A DNA stretch of 64,000 bases from Paenibacillus sp. RC67 (lineage in GTDB: Bacteria > Bacillota > Bacilli > Paenibacillales > NBRC-103111): NCBI RefSeq assembly GCF_030020805.1, contig NZ_CP125098.1:7855501-7919500 (forward strand), given 5' to 3'. Below are positions 43,053 to 51,809 of the stretch, one piece after another (within the stretch, counting starts at the first letter, position 1; each line of letters opens with the position of its first letter). The position numbers and the translations under genes are program-made. Under the pieces are notes generated by a model that was not told the origin of the DNA, made no database searches, and saw nothing but the letters and a program-made list of their open reading frames with translations.

Positions 43053-43796
43053 CTAGAGAAAAGTCTTTATCCTCTTTTGCATAGATTCTTGATGGTAGGC
43101 AAACTGCTTGTGTCTATGCCCATTGGCCCCAGACGGGTGTGGGAACCCCCATAGACATTGTTCGGCAGTCAGCCTGCCTTCACTTACGAGAAGCTGAAGA
43201 ATATCCTCTACCCTTTTTCCTAACGGTATGATGAGCGTATGCTTCATAATTTCAAGCTCATCCTGTACAGATGATGATAACGCATGTTTCATAAGGAATT
43301 CGCTTGATAACAGATTAGGATGAGTCCCGCTATAATTTTTCTTCTCAACAAAAACCGGATATCGCAACAAAGAGGTAGTATGCAGCAGTATTTTATGCTC
43401 CTCCTGAAACAATGTCCCGCAGGACGGTATGTTCAAATGCCGATGCAGATCAAGAGCATCCAGCATACGGATCAATTCATTCCTCATTGTACCCGCGAAT
43501 CTTGCTGCCTCTTTTGCTTTTCTGCATATTTCCTCATCCAAAAGACCCTCTTCTAGGCCCCTTCTTGCCTCTTGAATGGCTATTCTCATTTGAGCCCAAC
43601 CAGGTGTTAGCCCGACAATGACCACCTTGGCAGAAGGATTCATATACTCATTGTGCGGTGCATAGTACATTTCGAGTTTCCCGCTACGTTCCATTAAAAA
43701 CTTGTCTACCAACAGCTCTTCTTTGGATAGAGCCGTGTCCTTAGGGAGGGAAAGTATCGCTGGTTTATACATTGGGAAATGGCTTGAAATCAGCAT
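43053..43796 (-). CDS. Uracil-DNA glycosylase superfamily-like protein
   Basis: This 247-residue protein shows an N-terminal VVIVGLTPGWAQM motif, like the GxxPG water-activating motif of uracil-DNA glycosylases, and a C-terminal GFPHPSGANGHRH motif like the HPSx(n)R loop. The middle region is not one I recognise. It may be a base-excision enzyme of a divergent family or an enzyme using the same fold; catalytic activity is uncertain. It is convergent with the anti-sigma gene, with 30 bases between. Confidence 0.68.
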   Translation of the reverse strand: MLISSHFPMYKPAILSLPKDTALSKEELLVDKFLMERSGKLEMYYAPHNEYMNPSAKVVIVGLTPGWAQMRIAIQEARRGLEEGLLDEEICRKAKEAARFAGTMRNELIRMLDALDLHRHLNIPSCGTLFQEEHKILLHTTSLLRYPVFVEKKNYSGTHPNLLSSEFLMKHALSSSVQDELEIMKHTLIIPLGKRVEDILQLLVSEGRLTAEQCLWGFPHPSGANGHRHKQFAYHQESMQKRIKTFL

Positions 43797-43908
43797 GCGT
43801 TACGCTCCATTATCATAATAACAGCTCCACTTGTTCAACTTACTTTTTTATACTTTTGGCGTTGTCATTAGCCTAGAGTCAATCCATGGACTAAACAGCA
43901 AGCCATAC

Positions 43909-43951
43909 AAAAAAACAATAAGATCCTCCCTCCGCGGGACTTCACTTATTG
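43909..43951 (-). terminator. Terminator of the GIY-YIG gene
   Basis: CAATAAG (43916-43922) pairs with CTTATTG (43945-43951), with an inner GC-rich hairpin, followed on the minus strand by seven T. It lies just after the stop at 43968. Confidence 0.78.
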
Positions 43952-43967
43952 CCTTTTAAGTATCCTT

Positions 43968-44336
43968 TTATTTGTACAGCACTTTCTCAATATTGTACTT
44001 TGCTTTTAATTTATTGATGATATAGGTCTCGTAAATTTCTCTATCAACGGGGTCCTCAACAATACAAACATCAATTTTAGTTACTTCATTCCTATGATCC
44101 TTCATTGGAGACACCGTATCTTCGAAATGCTTCTTAATTCTTGGTCTTAGCTTCCTAGCCTTCCCAACAAACAACAGCTCATCCTTGGCATTGTAAAACA
44201 TAAAAATGCCGCCTTTTTCCCTAGAAATCAGGTGAAAATCCGTAAATCCGTAAATGTTGCTGAGCTCGGGGTTAATCTGTTTGTCAATGGAAACATCCGC
44301 TGCTGGAATTGTAATATTTATCAAGGTATGGTTCAC
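43968..44336 (-). CDS. GIY-YIG nuclease family protein
   Basis: This 122-residue protein has an N-terminal 45-residue extension and a single GIY-YIG-type domain: GGIFMFYNAKDELLFVGKARKLRPRIKKHF, where GIF and FVG stand for the GIY and YIG motifs, followed by the catalytic-arginine helix and a conserved glutamate in REIYETYIINKLKAKYN. It could be a stand-alone DNA nuclease, but the altered motif residues leave activity open. No partner gene is linked. Confidence 0.82.
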   Translation of the reverse strand: MNHTLINITIPAADVSIDKQINPELSNIYGFTDFHLISREKGGIFMFYNAKDELLFVGKARKLRPRIKKHFEDTVSPMKDHRNEVTKIDVCIVEDPVDREIYETYIINKLKAKYNIEKVLYK

Positions 44337-44460
44337 TTCTTTCTTCTATTTAGAAGTAAATCTTATCACATAACTTGACCTAAAACCATGTTCTATGCTG
44401 GAAATGCTAGAGGAATCCGTTAGATTTCCAAAGTTGTTCTGCTGTCGTTTGAGGTAGAGC

Positions 44461-46032
44461 TCAGCCTGGGTCTTTTACTGCAGTATCCTCTTTAAAAAAG
44501 CTTCCATCGGACGCTTGAGCTGGTCTTGCCTTCTCCTCCGCTGCTGCTGAGCCTCGGCCTTCAGAAGGCACAAGACTTGGTTGTACTGCGGGTGCTGACC
44601 CTTGCTCCCTTACCGAGGGCACAGGTCTAGGCTTCTCTTCCGATACTGTTGTCCGTACACCTTCAGAGGGCACTAGTATCGGCTGCTCTGCCGGTGCTGA
44701 TACTTGTTCCTTTACCGCAGGTACAGGTCTAGGCTTCTCTTCTGATGCTGTTGCTTGAACCCCCGCAGAAGGTGCCGGTTTCAACGTGTCACTCGGAGCA
44801 ACTGGTAGTGGTGCTGGAGAAGTCTTTGGCTCCAGCTTATTATCGGAACCCGCTTGCCCCGTGGAAGCTACCTGTTTTGTTGCATCATCCTGTACTGTCT
44901 GCTGCTCTCCTGAGGCTGTCTGTTTTGATGTGTCATCCGAGACCTTTGACTGCTGTTCTACGGAATCGGCTCCAGCTGATTTTCCTTCGGAGACTGTTGA
45001 ACTAGCCAATGGTGACGATGTCGGACTGACCTTGGGATTCGTTAATGTACAACCGCTTATGAAAACTATAGTCGCGATTCCAAGAAACGACCAGCGGTAT
45101 GAATTCGATTTAAATTGTTTGATCATTCTAATTCTCCTTTGCAATTGTTTTTTGCTTCCCATAAGATTAACGTTTCCAATAGCTCGAGCAGGCTGCGAGA
45201 AGCTTTCCAACAGTTGGATGAGAGTGTACCCATAGTCTTGGCGTTTGTCAGGAGTCAGGCAGCTAAGCGCTAGAGCGTCGCTCGCAATTTCCTGGTCATC
45301 CCGCATTCGGCGATAACCATACCACAGAACCGGATTAAACCAATGAATAATAAGCAGTACATGCATGAACCAATTGACCCCAATGTCATTTCGCTTGCTA
45401 TGAGCCAGTTCATGTAGAAACACATGACGCAATTGATCGTCGTTCAAACTGCTTGAAATATTACGTGGCAAGATCAACTGAGGTGCTATAAAGCCAAAAA
45501 GTGTCGGTGTTGCCAGATGGCGCGATTCAACAAGCGCGATAGGCTTATTAACCGCCATCATGTTTTTACATTGCTTGAACAGTTCGAGCATTCTTACATC
45601 TGTAATTGGCACCTTCTCTTTTTTCATCTTTTTGGCGAACTTCCTGTTGACCCAAACTGTGTAAATCCCCAATAAGCACACACCAATCAGCCATATAACA
45701 ACAAATAGATTACGGTAAACAGACTGAGCGGTCGTTTCCTGTACATCAACTCCTGGAAGCATTACTTCCTGATTCATTGGTACATCCGAGTTAACAGAGT
45801 GGGTATAACCGATCCAATTATAAATACTGAATTCGCTCTCCGGGCCCCATGGCAGAATTAGCCGTAAAATAACCAGCAGCCACATTAAATAAAGCCATCT
45901 TGGTTTCAACCGATTCTTCAGTACTCGCTGCATCACCAGAATCAGCGCAACCAAAACGGTTGCCATGATCGAGACAGAGCAAACCCAATCGAAGAGACTC
46001 ACAAGGGGTTCTGTTAATTGATTCACATTCAC
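44461..46032 (-). CDS. M56 (BlaR1/MecR1-like) membrane metallopeptidase with Pro-rich repeat tail
   Basis: This 523-residue protein has four N-terminal membrane helices and the M56 zinc-peptidase motif HELAH (about residues 207-211) with the downstream DDQEIASDALAL glutamate segment. In BlaR1 this domain cleaves the BlaI repressor, whose gene lies 65 bases upstream here. Instead of a penicillin-sensing domain, the C terminus after about residue 340 is a low-complexity Ser/Thr/Gln region followed by about four repeats of the KPRPVPSVREQ...PSLVPSEG kind, ending at an ordinary stop. The signal sensed is therefore unclear. Confidence 0.88.
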   Translation of the reverse strand: MNVNQLTEPLVSLFDWVCSVSIMATVLVALILVMQRVLKNRLKPRWLYLMWLLVILRLILPWGPESEFSIYNWIGYTHSVNSDVPMNQEVMLPGVDVQETTAQSVYRNLFVVIWLIGVCLLGIYTVWVNRKFAKKMKKEKVPITDVRMLELFKQCKNMMAVNKPIALVESRHLATPTLFGFIAPQLILPRNISSSLNDDQLRHVFLHELAHSKRNDIGVNWFMHVLLIIHWFNPVLWYGYRRMRDDQEIASDALALSCLTPDKRQDYGYTLIQLLESFSQPARAIGNVNLMGSKKQLQRRIRMIKQFKSNSYRWSFLGIATIVFISGCTLTNPKVSPTSSPLASSTVSEGKSAGADSVEQQSKVSDDTSKQTASGEQQTVQDDATKQVASTGQAGSDNKLEPKTSPAPLPVAPSDTLKPAPSAGVQATASEEKPRPVPAVKEQVSAPAEQPILVPSEGVRTTVSEEKPRPVPSVREQGSAPAVQPSLVPSEGRGSAAAEEKARPAQASDGSFFKEDTAVKDPG

Positions 46033-46097
46033 CCTACCCTTTCCTTAATCAAGTCGATGAGATAACAGCAGGCATGGTGCAAACACACACATCAGCT

Positions 46098-46475
46098 CTA
46101 TCCTTTGGTTTTGTCATCCAGAATATTTTTCAATTCTTTTATCTCTTCCGGAGATAGCTGCTCTTCTTTCAAAAAGTTGACCAGTAAAGGCTTAAATGCG
46201 CCGCCGTAAATTCTTTTCAAGAAGGATGCAGTTTCGGATTTTACACACTCATCTTCAGACACTAATGGAAAATAGGCATATACCTTACCTTCTTGCGAGT
46301 AGGAAATAGCTTGTTTTTGGACAAGTCTGTTTAAAAGCGTTCTTATGGTCTTGGGTTTCCAATCCGTTTGATCTTCTAAAGCTTCAATGACCTCATTGGC
46401 CGTACTGGGTGATTTAGACCAGAGAATCTTCATTACTTCCCATTCCGCGTCCGAAATTTGGGGAATATGGTTCAT
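46098..46475 (-). CDS. BlaI/MecI/CopY-family repressor
   Basis: This protein of about 125 residues has the penicillinase-repressor winged helix: QISDAEWEVMKILWSKSPSTANEVIEAL and DWKPKTIRTLLNRLVQKQAI, followed by a dimerisation helix bundle. I use the ATG at 46475, seven bases after AGGAGG. The M56 protease gene follows in the same direction, the usual pairing in which the protease inactivates the repressor. Two dyads of the TACA-TGTA kind (46500-46538) lie upstream and fit autorepression. Confidence 0.93.
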   Translation of the reverse strand: MNHIPQISDAEWEVMKILWSKSPSTANEVIEALEDQTDWKPKTIRTLLNRLVQKQAISYSQEGKVYAYFPLVSEDECVKSETASFLKRIYGGAFKPLLVNFLKEEQLSPEEIKELKNILDDKTKG

Positions 46476-46499
46476 CCTTTTGCCTCCTGACACTTATTG

Positions 46500-46538
46500 A
46501 TTACATATGTAATACATTAATAATATTACAAGTGTAAT
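46500..46538 (-). promoter_or_regulatory. Two BlaI-type operator dyads
   Basis: ATTACATATGTAAT (46500-46513) and ATTACAAGTGTAAT (46525-46538) are near-identical dyads with the TACAnnTGTA core of BlaI/MecI boxes, 25 bases apart centre to centre, just upstream of the repressor gene. Confidence 0.85.
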
Positions 46539-46568
46539 CCGTTGTTGTCAAATCCAACATCTCAACAC

Positions 46569-46607
46569 AAAAAAGCTGCTATCCGCATAAATCACGGATG
46601 CAGCTTT
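46569..46607 (-). terminator. Terminator of the HAD phosphatase gene
   Basis: On the minus strand AAAGCTGCATCCG pairs with CGGATAGCAGCTTT (one bulge), followed by TTTTTT, 12 bases after the stop. Confidence 0.87.
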
Positions 46608-46618
46608 GGAAGCGTACT

Positions 46619-47317
46619 CTATACCCGCTCCACGTTCAAAATTCGATACAATTCATCTAACTTTTGTATTTCATAAATTGGAGCTATTTCCGTGTCATTA
46701 GGTTTCTTGGCTGGATTGAACCAACAGGTATCTAGACCCGCTAGCTGTCCGCCTTTAATATCCGCGCTTAAGGAATCACCAATAATTAATCCCTTATCCA
46801 CCGCAAACCCTGGAATTCTGGCAAAAACATGATCAAAGTATTCCTTCATCGGCTTCTGATAACCCGTGTCCTCTGACACAAAAACATTTTTAAACAAAGG
46901 ATACAATCCAGAATCACGCAGGCGTTTAATCTGTGTCTTGGAGACACCATTAGTCACAATATATAAATCGTATTTATCTTGAAGGGCAGATATTAATTCA
47001 AAAGCTCCAAGAACATGCTCGTGCCCCTCTTCCAAATAACTGCGATATTTCTGCTCCAACATAATACCATCAACCTCATGTCCATATTCCCTAAATAGCA
47101 AGGAATGACGAGTATTCAGTACTTCCTCACGATCTATCTTGCCTTCTTCAAAGGACTTCCATAGACCTTGATTTATTTGTTTATAATGAGCTTCGATTGC
47201 CGCGGTTAAAGGAACCTGTTGATCCTCGAATAGCAAGCGTAACGCTAATTTTTCGGCTGCTCCAAAATCCAATAAAGTGTCATCTACATCAAATAATAAA
47301 GTCTGATATTCTTTCAT
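46619..47317 (-). CDS. HAD phosphatase, YjjG-type nucleotidase
   Basis: This protein of about 232 residues has HAD motif I LLFDVDDTLLDFG, a cap region, motif II in YIVTNGVSKTQ, motif III lysine in YQKPMKEYFD and motif IV GDSLSADIKGGQLAGLDTCW. This set is typical of YjjG non-canonical pyrimidine nucleotidases. I use the ATG at 47317, with GGGGAGA just upstream; the open frame continues to 47356 without a good site. It is preceded by a transporter gene 44 bases away. Confidence 0.92.
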   Translation of the reverse strand: MKEYQTLLFDVDDTLLDFGAAEKLALRLLFEDQQVPLTAAIEAHYKQINQGLWKSFEEGKIDREEVLNTRHSLLFREYGHEVDGIMLEQKYRSYLEEGHEHVLGAFELISALQDKYDLYIVTNGVSKTQIKRLRDSGLYPLFKNVFVSEDTGYQKPMKEYFDHVFARIPGFAVDKGLIIGDSLSADIKGGQLAGLDTCWFNPAKKPNDTEIAPIYEIQKLDELYRILNVERV

Positions 47318-47361
47318 AAAGATCTCCCCATTTTTCTTATTATCATACTCGAACAACTAAT

Positions 47362-47829
47362 CTAATTCATATAAGAGGACACTCGACCTCTGCGTCTCCC
47401 GCCAAATTTAAAAACAATAATACCCCCGACTATGACCAGCACACCTATCAACTGTTTAGGAGTAAACGGAACCTTATCCAGACCTAACCACCCTTGCGAG
47501 TCCCACAATAGGGCAAACCCGAGTTGAGATATCATAACGATAGAGATGGCAAAGGTTGGGCCTAGTCGTCTTATTCCCTCCATCAAACAGATTACCACAC
47601 CGACTCCGATCAAGCCGCTGATCCAATACCAAGGCTTCATATTTTGCAAGTCCAGCATTTGCTTTCCTTCTATCATCAAACCAAGAATTAGTGAAGTCAA
47701 GGAGCCCATACCTAATACCATTGCGGTTGTTGCCCAAGACCCTGCACGTTCATTTACCTTGCTGTTAAACATATTTTGCAAACCAATTAGCGCACCTGCG
47801 ATCAATGCCAATAACAGTCCTGGAAACAT
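47362..47829 (-). CDS. DMT-family transporter, YdcZ/DUF606 type
   Basis: This protein of about 155 residues has five probable membrane helices and the YdcZ features MFPGLLLALIAGALIGLQNMFNSKVNERAG and SIVMISQLGFALLWDSQGWLG, with a basic C terminus. I start at 47829, where GGGGGAG lies seven bases upstream; 47868 (MAVYNVQ) is an alternative with a second good site. It lies downstream of a Crp/Fnr gene, whose far side carries another YdcZ-type gene (48657), so the two may form a heteromeric pair. Confidence 0.83.
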   Translation of the reverse strand: MFPGLLLALIAGALIGLQNMFNSKVNERAGSWATTAMVLGMGSLTSLILGLMIEGKQMLDLQNMKPWYWISGLIGVGVVICLMEGIRRLGPTFAISIVMISQLGFALLWDSQGWLGLDKVPFTPKQLIGVLVIVGGIIVFKFGGRRRGRVSSYMN

Positions 47830-47899
47830 TACTTCACTCCCCCGCTTTTGAACGTTGTATACTGCCATATGTTGCTCTCCCCATCTAAATCGGGCATCC

Positions 47900-48598
47900 C
47901 TATTCGTAAATATTGCGATTCGCCCGCGCATTTAGTCCCTCTCTGTTCTTAACTAGAATAAATCCTTTATTCCGCTCAACCAGACCCTCCGTACAAAATT
48001 GCTGAATCACCCGATTCAAATGCCTGTAGCTGGTTCCAATCAAGTTCGCCGCATCTCCTAGACTGGCTGTGCTTAGCTGCCCTTGAAATTGAGAGTCGGA
48101 TTCATCAAAAGAAACAGATAATAAGTAACTGGCCAACCGCACCTCTACTGGATACATCAGATTAAAGCTCAATGAGTTGGATTTAATGAAAAACTTTTGT
48201 GAAATAATTTTCAACAAAAATTGCAGCAAGGGTGAGTAATCTGACGCGTATTTCTTCAGCCAGCGGTAATGGATACCGATCATATAGACGGAGGAGACGG
48301 CCTCAACCGTATTAAGAATATCCGTACCCTGAACGTATTCAATATCTCCAACTGCATCCAACGGTTTTTTAAAAGAGAGAATTAGCGTTTTGCCTTCTGA
48401 AGAGGTGGTATAGATTTTAATCTTCCCTTTAACCAGCACATACAAATACTGTGAAGTCTCACCACAGGTGCAGATCACCTCTCCTTGATTGAAGCTGTAA
48501 AGCGACAAATGGGGCATTACATGCTCATTAAAAATAGATTCAATTTGATGAAGTTGCAAAAAATGATCGAGCTGCTCACGATCTTTAATTTCTTTCAT
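47900..48598 (-). CDS. Crp/Fnr-family transcriptional regulator (YeiL-like)
   Basis: This 232-residue protein has an N-terminal cyclic-nucleotide-like sensing domain (SFNQGEVICTCGETSQYLYVLVKGKIKIY) and a C-terminal winged helix (STASLGDAANLIGTSYRHLNRVIQQFCTEGLVERNKGFILV). It resembles YeiL-type regulators. Cys42 and Cys44 in VICTCGE are noteworthy, but the Fnr iron-sulfur spacing is not evident. It lies between two YdcZ-type transporter genes and likely controls them. Confidence 0.88.
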   Translation of the reverse strand: MKEIKDREQLDHFLQLHQIESIFNEHVMPHLSLYSFNQGEVICTCGETSQYLYVLVKGKIKIYTTSSEGKTLILSFKKPLDAVGDIEYVQGTDILNTVEAVSSVYMIGIHYRWLKKYASDYSPLLQFLLKIISQKFFIKSNSLSFNLMYPVEVRLASYLLSVSFDESDSQFQGQLSTASLGDAANLIGTSYRHLNRVIQQFCTEGLVERNKGFILVKNREGLNARANRNIYE

Positions 48599-48656
48599 GA
48601 CTCGGTTTCACCTCCAGCCTTTAACATTAATCTAGCGGAAGATTATGCAATTGCAA

Positions 48657-49082
48657 TTATAGACCTAGTATCACCACGCCAGCTACCATTATCCCGATGC
48701 CAATGAACTGCGGCAGCTTCATCCTCTGCTTAACCATGCCAAACCATCCGTTAATATCGATGATAAAGGTCAGACTTAGTTGAGCAATCAATACAATAGA
48801 TAGGGTCAGAGTAACGCCAATCTGCTGGATTGCTGTGACATTGCTATAGACAATGACGGCTCCAAAGGCGCCGCCGATCAGATACAACGGTTTTACTTCT
48901 TTAAGCTTTCTCCACTGTCCATCCCTGACCAGGATCGTAATTAGCAAAGCCACAATGAATCCAGTCAATTGAGTCATAGCGGCTGTCTGCCAAGTGCCAA
49001 TCCCCTGACTAATCCGGGAGTTAGCTACTCCTTGCAGAGCTATAAAAGCCCCTCCTAGACACGCGAACAGACTCCCTTTCAT
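48657..49082 (-). CDS. DMT-family transporter, YdcZ/DUF606 type
   Basis: This protein of about 141 residues has the five-helix YdcZ layout: MKGSLFACLGGAFIALQGVANSRISQGIGTW at the start and VTLTLSIVLIAQLSLTFIIDINGWFG in the middle. I use the ATG at 49082 with AGGGGTGAG directly upstream rather than the in-frame start at 49097. It precedes the Crp/Fnr gene. Substrate unknown. Confidence 0.86.
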   Translation of the reverse strand: MKGSLFACLGGAFIALQGVANSRISQGIGTWQTAAMTQLTGFIVALLITILVRDGQWRKLKEVKPLYLIGGAFGAVIVYSNVTAIQQIGVTLTLSIVLIAQLSLTFIIDINGWFGMVKQRMKLPQFIGIGIMVAGVVILGL

Positions 49083-49215
49083 AGTCTCACCCCTCACTTA
49101 AGACTTCTCTATTATTAAAGGATAGATTCAGGTGGTTTGAGAAGGACATATGTCCTCAATGAAAAAATATCTTTTGTGGTCTGTACTATATAGGCGGCTG
49201 CTTGATCTGGGCAGC

Positions 49216-49248
49216 AAAAAGACCCTTCTGATTGAGATTACAGAAGGG
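49216..49248 (-). terminator. Terminator of the threonine aldolase-like gene
   Basis: CCCTTCTG (49223-49230) and CAGAAGGG (49241-49248) form a perfect 8-bp stem, followed on the minus strand by TCTTTTTG. Confidence 0.85.
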
Positions 49249-49280
49249 CTTATGCCTGTGGAGCTCCTAGTATTAGCATT

Positions 49281-50381
49281 CTATAGGTTTAGATTGGCTT
49301 TCATTTTCTCATTCAGCATTTGAAAGACGTTCCGCAACTTTTCTTTTGGAAGTTCTGCGTACCTATCTCCGATACTGACCTCATAATAGCAAGTCGTCTC
49401 GCTCGTTGCTTTCACATTAGAGGTCAATCCAACCCCGGTCTCTTCGTAAACGGCAATTAAGATAGCTTCCATAGCCTCTTTCGGCATGGCAGCATGAACA
49501 TGAAACATATTGGATACAGGTATAATAGGTCTCGTCGTAAGCGCATCGCATTCGTTATAGAACGAAGCCAGCTCCATTGCTTCATGATAGTACTGATCCA
49601 TTTTGGACAATCTATCCTGAAGGTACTTATCTGCGCTGACGATATATGGATATAAGCTGATTAAATCACCGCCGTGGCGTCTTTTCCACACTTTCGATTG
49701 ACTCACAAATGCCTCGTCCCCCGCAAGAATCGCACCCGCTACCCCGCCAATTCCTTTATACAAGGAGACATAAACACTATCAAATAAGCTGCAAATCTCG
49801 GCAGCCGTTTTTTTATAGTATGGCAAGATCTCGTACAGCCTCGCACCATCGAGATGCAGCCTAATCCCTTTATCTCGGCAATGGGCAGCTATGGCTACCA
49901 AATCCTCATACGCCGGCAGCTGTCCACCGATCTCACGCTGAGGCAGCTCTAGCAATAAACAGGCTATCTCTTCCTTCATCTGCAGAACGTCATTCAACTC
50001 GATCGTTCTTTCTTTATCCGCGAGTAAGACAGGTTCAATATGATGCAGTGCCTTCAACCCATCCTCCTCGTGAATCTCCAGATGACATAATGGATGGTAG
50101 GCTACTTTTTTAAGCTGCTTTTCATCGCACCATATACGCAAGGCAATTTGCTGGGCCATGGTACCGCTAGGAAAAAAGACAGCTGACGCTTTGCCTAGGT
50201 AATCTGCCATTTTGTTTTGAAATCCTTCTATGATTTGCCCGGTTCCATACATATCGCTATCCGTCGAGCCATCAAATCCGTCCAAAGCTTCCTTCAGCAC
50301 TTGAACGGTTCTTTTTCCATGGCCAGCAAGCGGATATTTTGTGTGGTTATAAGCGTCTTTTAAAGAATAGTTATTGCTCAT
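49281..50381 (-). CDS. Threonine aldolase/beta-eliminating lyase family enzyme
   Basis: This 366-residue PLP enzyme of the aspartate aminotransferase fold matches the threonine aldolase family: DMYGTGQIIEGFQNKMADYLGK, FFPSGTMAQQIALR, LHLDGARLYE with the cofactor-binding aspartate, and VSLYKGIGGVAGAIL with the likely Schiff-base lysine. It should split threonine or a related beta-hydroxy amino acid to glycine and an aldehyde. It ends at its own terminator and is not clearly in an operon. Confidence 0.88.
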   Translation of the reverse strand: MSNNYSLKDAYNHTKYPLAGHGKRTVQVLKEALDGFDGSTDSDMYGTGQIIEGFQNKMADYLGKASAVFFPSGTMAQQIALRIWCDEKQLKKVAYHPLCHLEIHEEDGLKALHHIEPVLLADKERTIELNDVLQMKEEIACLLLELPQREIGGQLPAYEDLVAIAAHCRDKGIRLHLDGARLYEILPYYKKTAAEICSLFDSVYVSLYKGIGGVAGAILAGDEAFVSQSKVWKRRHGGDLISLYPYIVSADKYLQDRLSKMDQYYHEAMELASFYNECDALTTRPIIPVSNMFHVHAAMPKEAMEAILIAVYEETGVGLTSNVKATSETTCYYEVSIGDRYAELPKEKLRNVFQMLNEKMKANLNL

Positions 50382-50453
50382 TTTGCCTTCGGTTACTCCT
50401 TTTATTCAAGTCTAACATCTTTTATAATTCCGCTTACTTAGCGTAATGTTCTC

Positions 50454-50869
50454 CTATTCACTATTCAGCTTTTTATAAAGATTTGCTAGCTGGGTCCGCT
50501 CCTGTTCCGTTAACTTTTCGAATAAATCTTTACGCAGCCTTTGCCCCTCGAGTGATGCTCTTTTAAGGACATCGGTACCTTTATCGGTAATGCCCAAATA
50601 AATAATTCGACGATCAGACTCATCCACCATTCTAACGGCTAATTCCTTAGCGACAAGCTTTTCCGATAAATAACTGAGCGTAGGGGGGTAAGTCCTAATA
50701 TTTTTGCAATGTCCGAGGGCCGGCTCTTTCCGTTGTTCTTAAGATGGCCGAGCACAAGAACATGAGAGATACCGAGGTCCTCATTGAATGTTTTGTTCCA
50801 CTGGATAATCATTTGATTGGTGAACTTATCCATATTGTGTATGAGTTCGAAAAGGGTCTGTTCTTCCAT
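50454..50869 (-). pseudogene. MarR-family regulator with one-base frameshift
   Basis: The N-terminal part (MEEQTLFELIHNMDKFTNQ to SDIAKILGLTP) is a normal MarR start. At a run of six C (plus G run 50683-50688) the frame shifts; adding one C restores TPPTLSYLSEKLVAKELAVR and then a full MarR C terminus ending KKLNSE and a stop at 50454. The intact protein would be about 139 residues. The loss would break the recognition helix. It may be a true mutation, a phase-variable tract, or a sequencing error. Two SDR genes and a dyad cluster upstream suggest it was their regulator. Confidence 0.85.
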
Positions 50870-50893
50870 AAAATCCTCCTGGGTAAAATAAAC

Positions 50894-50923
50894 GATAGCC
50901 CTTAATTAATATTAAGGGCTATC
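50894..50923 (-). terminator. Terminator between the SDR gene and marR
   Basis: GATAGCCCTTAAT (50894-50906) and ATTAAGGGCTATC (50911-50923) form a perfect 13-bp stem with a TAAT loop, followed on the minus strand by TTTATTTT. It separates the SDR operon from marR. Confidence 0.88.
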
Positions 50924-50938
50924 CTATAATCTTACACG

Positions 50939-51673
50939 TTATTGAGCTGAGTATCCACCATCTATGACTATTTCTGAACCTGTAATGTACGAGGATTCAT
51001 CTGAAGCCAGGAACAGCGCTGCTTGGGCAATATCAATGGCTTGGCCTAAACGCTGCAGAGGCGTTGCCTGGATTAATCGGCCCAGCAAGTCCTTTGAGGT
51101 ACTTAAAGCTTGAGTCATTGGCGTTTCAATGATCCCAGGGAATAGAGCGTTTACCCGAATGCCTTGACGGCCAAAGGTTGTAGCAGCCGCTTTAGATAAA
51201 GCGCGTACCGCGCCCTTAGATGCCGAGTAGTGATTAAAGCCTTGTCCGATCAAAGCCGTGTACGAAGAAATATTGATGATGGAGCCTTTCTTTTGGGCTG
51301 CCATATAAGGAGCAACATGCTTCATGCCTGCGAATGGACCAAAGCCATTTATCGAAAGCATTTTCTGCCAATCCTCAGCATTGATTTCCTCAAATGGTTT
51401 CTCCGAAGAGATGCCTGCATTGTTGACAAGAATATCAATTTTGCCAAAACGATCATGGACTTCCTTGGCCAGCGCCTGCCAATCTTCATCCGAAGCGACA
51501 TTTAATTTCATTCCGTAAATGTTCTGTTTCTGACTTACTTTCTCAAGTGCTGCCTCATTAATATCTGCGGCGATAACAATGGCGCCTTCTTGTGCAAACA
51601 GATCACCCATGCTTTCGCCAATACCCGAAGCTCCGCCAGTAATAATAGCTACTTTATTGTCTAATCTCCCCAT
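50939..51673 (-). CDS. Short-chain dehydrogenase/reductase
   Basis: This 244-residue oxidoreductase has the NAD(P) site VAIITGGASGIGES, the NNAG motif (LVNNAGIS), the catalytic serine in INISSYTALIG, YSASKGAV with Tyr and Lys, and the SDR end SSYITGSEIVIDGGYS. The substrate is not evident; it is close to classical glucose 1-dehydrogenase-like members. It is second in a probable operon with the SDR at 51810, 137 bases upstream. Confidence 0.92.
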   Translation of the reverse strand: MGRLDNKVAIITGGASGIGESMGDLFAQEGAIVIAADINEAALEKVSQKQNIYGMKLNVASDEDWQALAKEVHDRFGKIDILVNNAGISSEKPFEEINAEDWQKMLSINGFGPFAGMKHVAPYMAAQKKGSIINISSYTALIGQGFNHYSASKGAVRALSKAAATTFGRQGIRVNALFPGIIETPMTQALSTSKDLLGRLIQATPLQRLGQAIDIAQAALFLASDESSYITGSEIVIDGGYSAQ

Positions 51674-51809
51674 AGTACATGCTCCTAACGTAATTTGATT
51701 GAACCGCCGTCCACCCTAATGGTGTGGTTGAACGTTGTCAGTCATTTTCCTCTTGTAGTGGCTCATTATGCTTTTCGCTTCAATTTTCGGTTGTAGGTTT
51801 CAGCTGCTA

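Noticed and set aside
44745..45235. Plus-strand frames opposite the M56 repeat tail
   Set aside because: They reflect the repetitive coding on the minus strand and lack any start signal.
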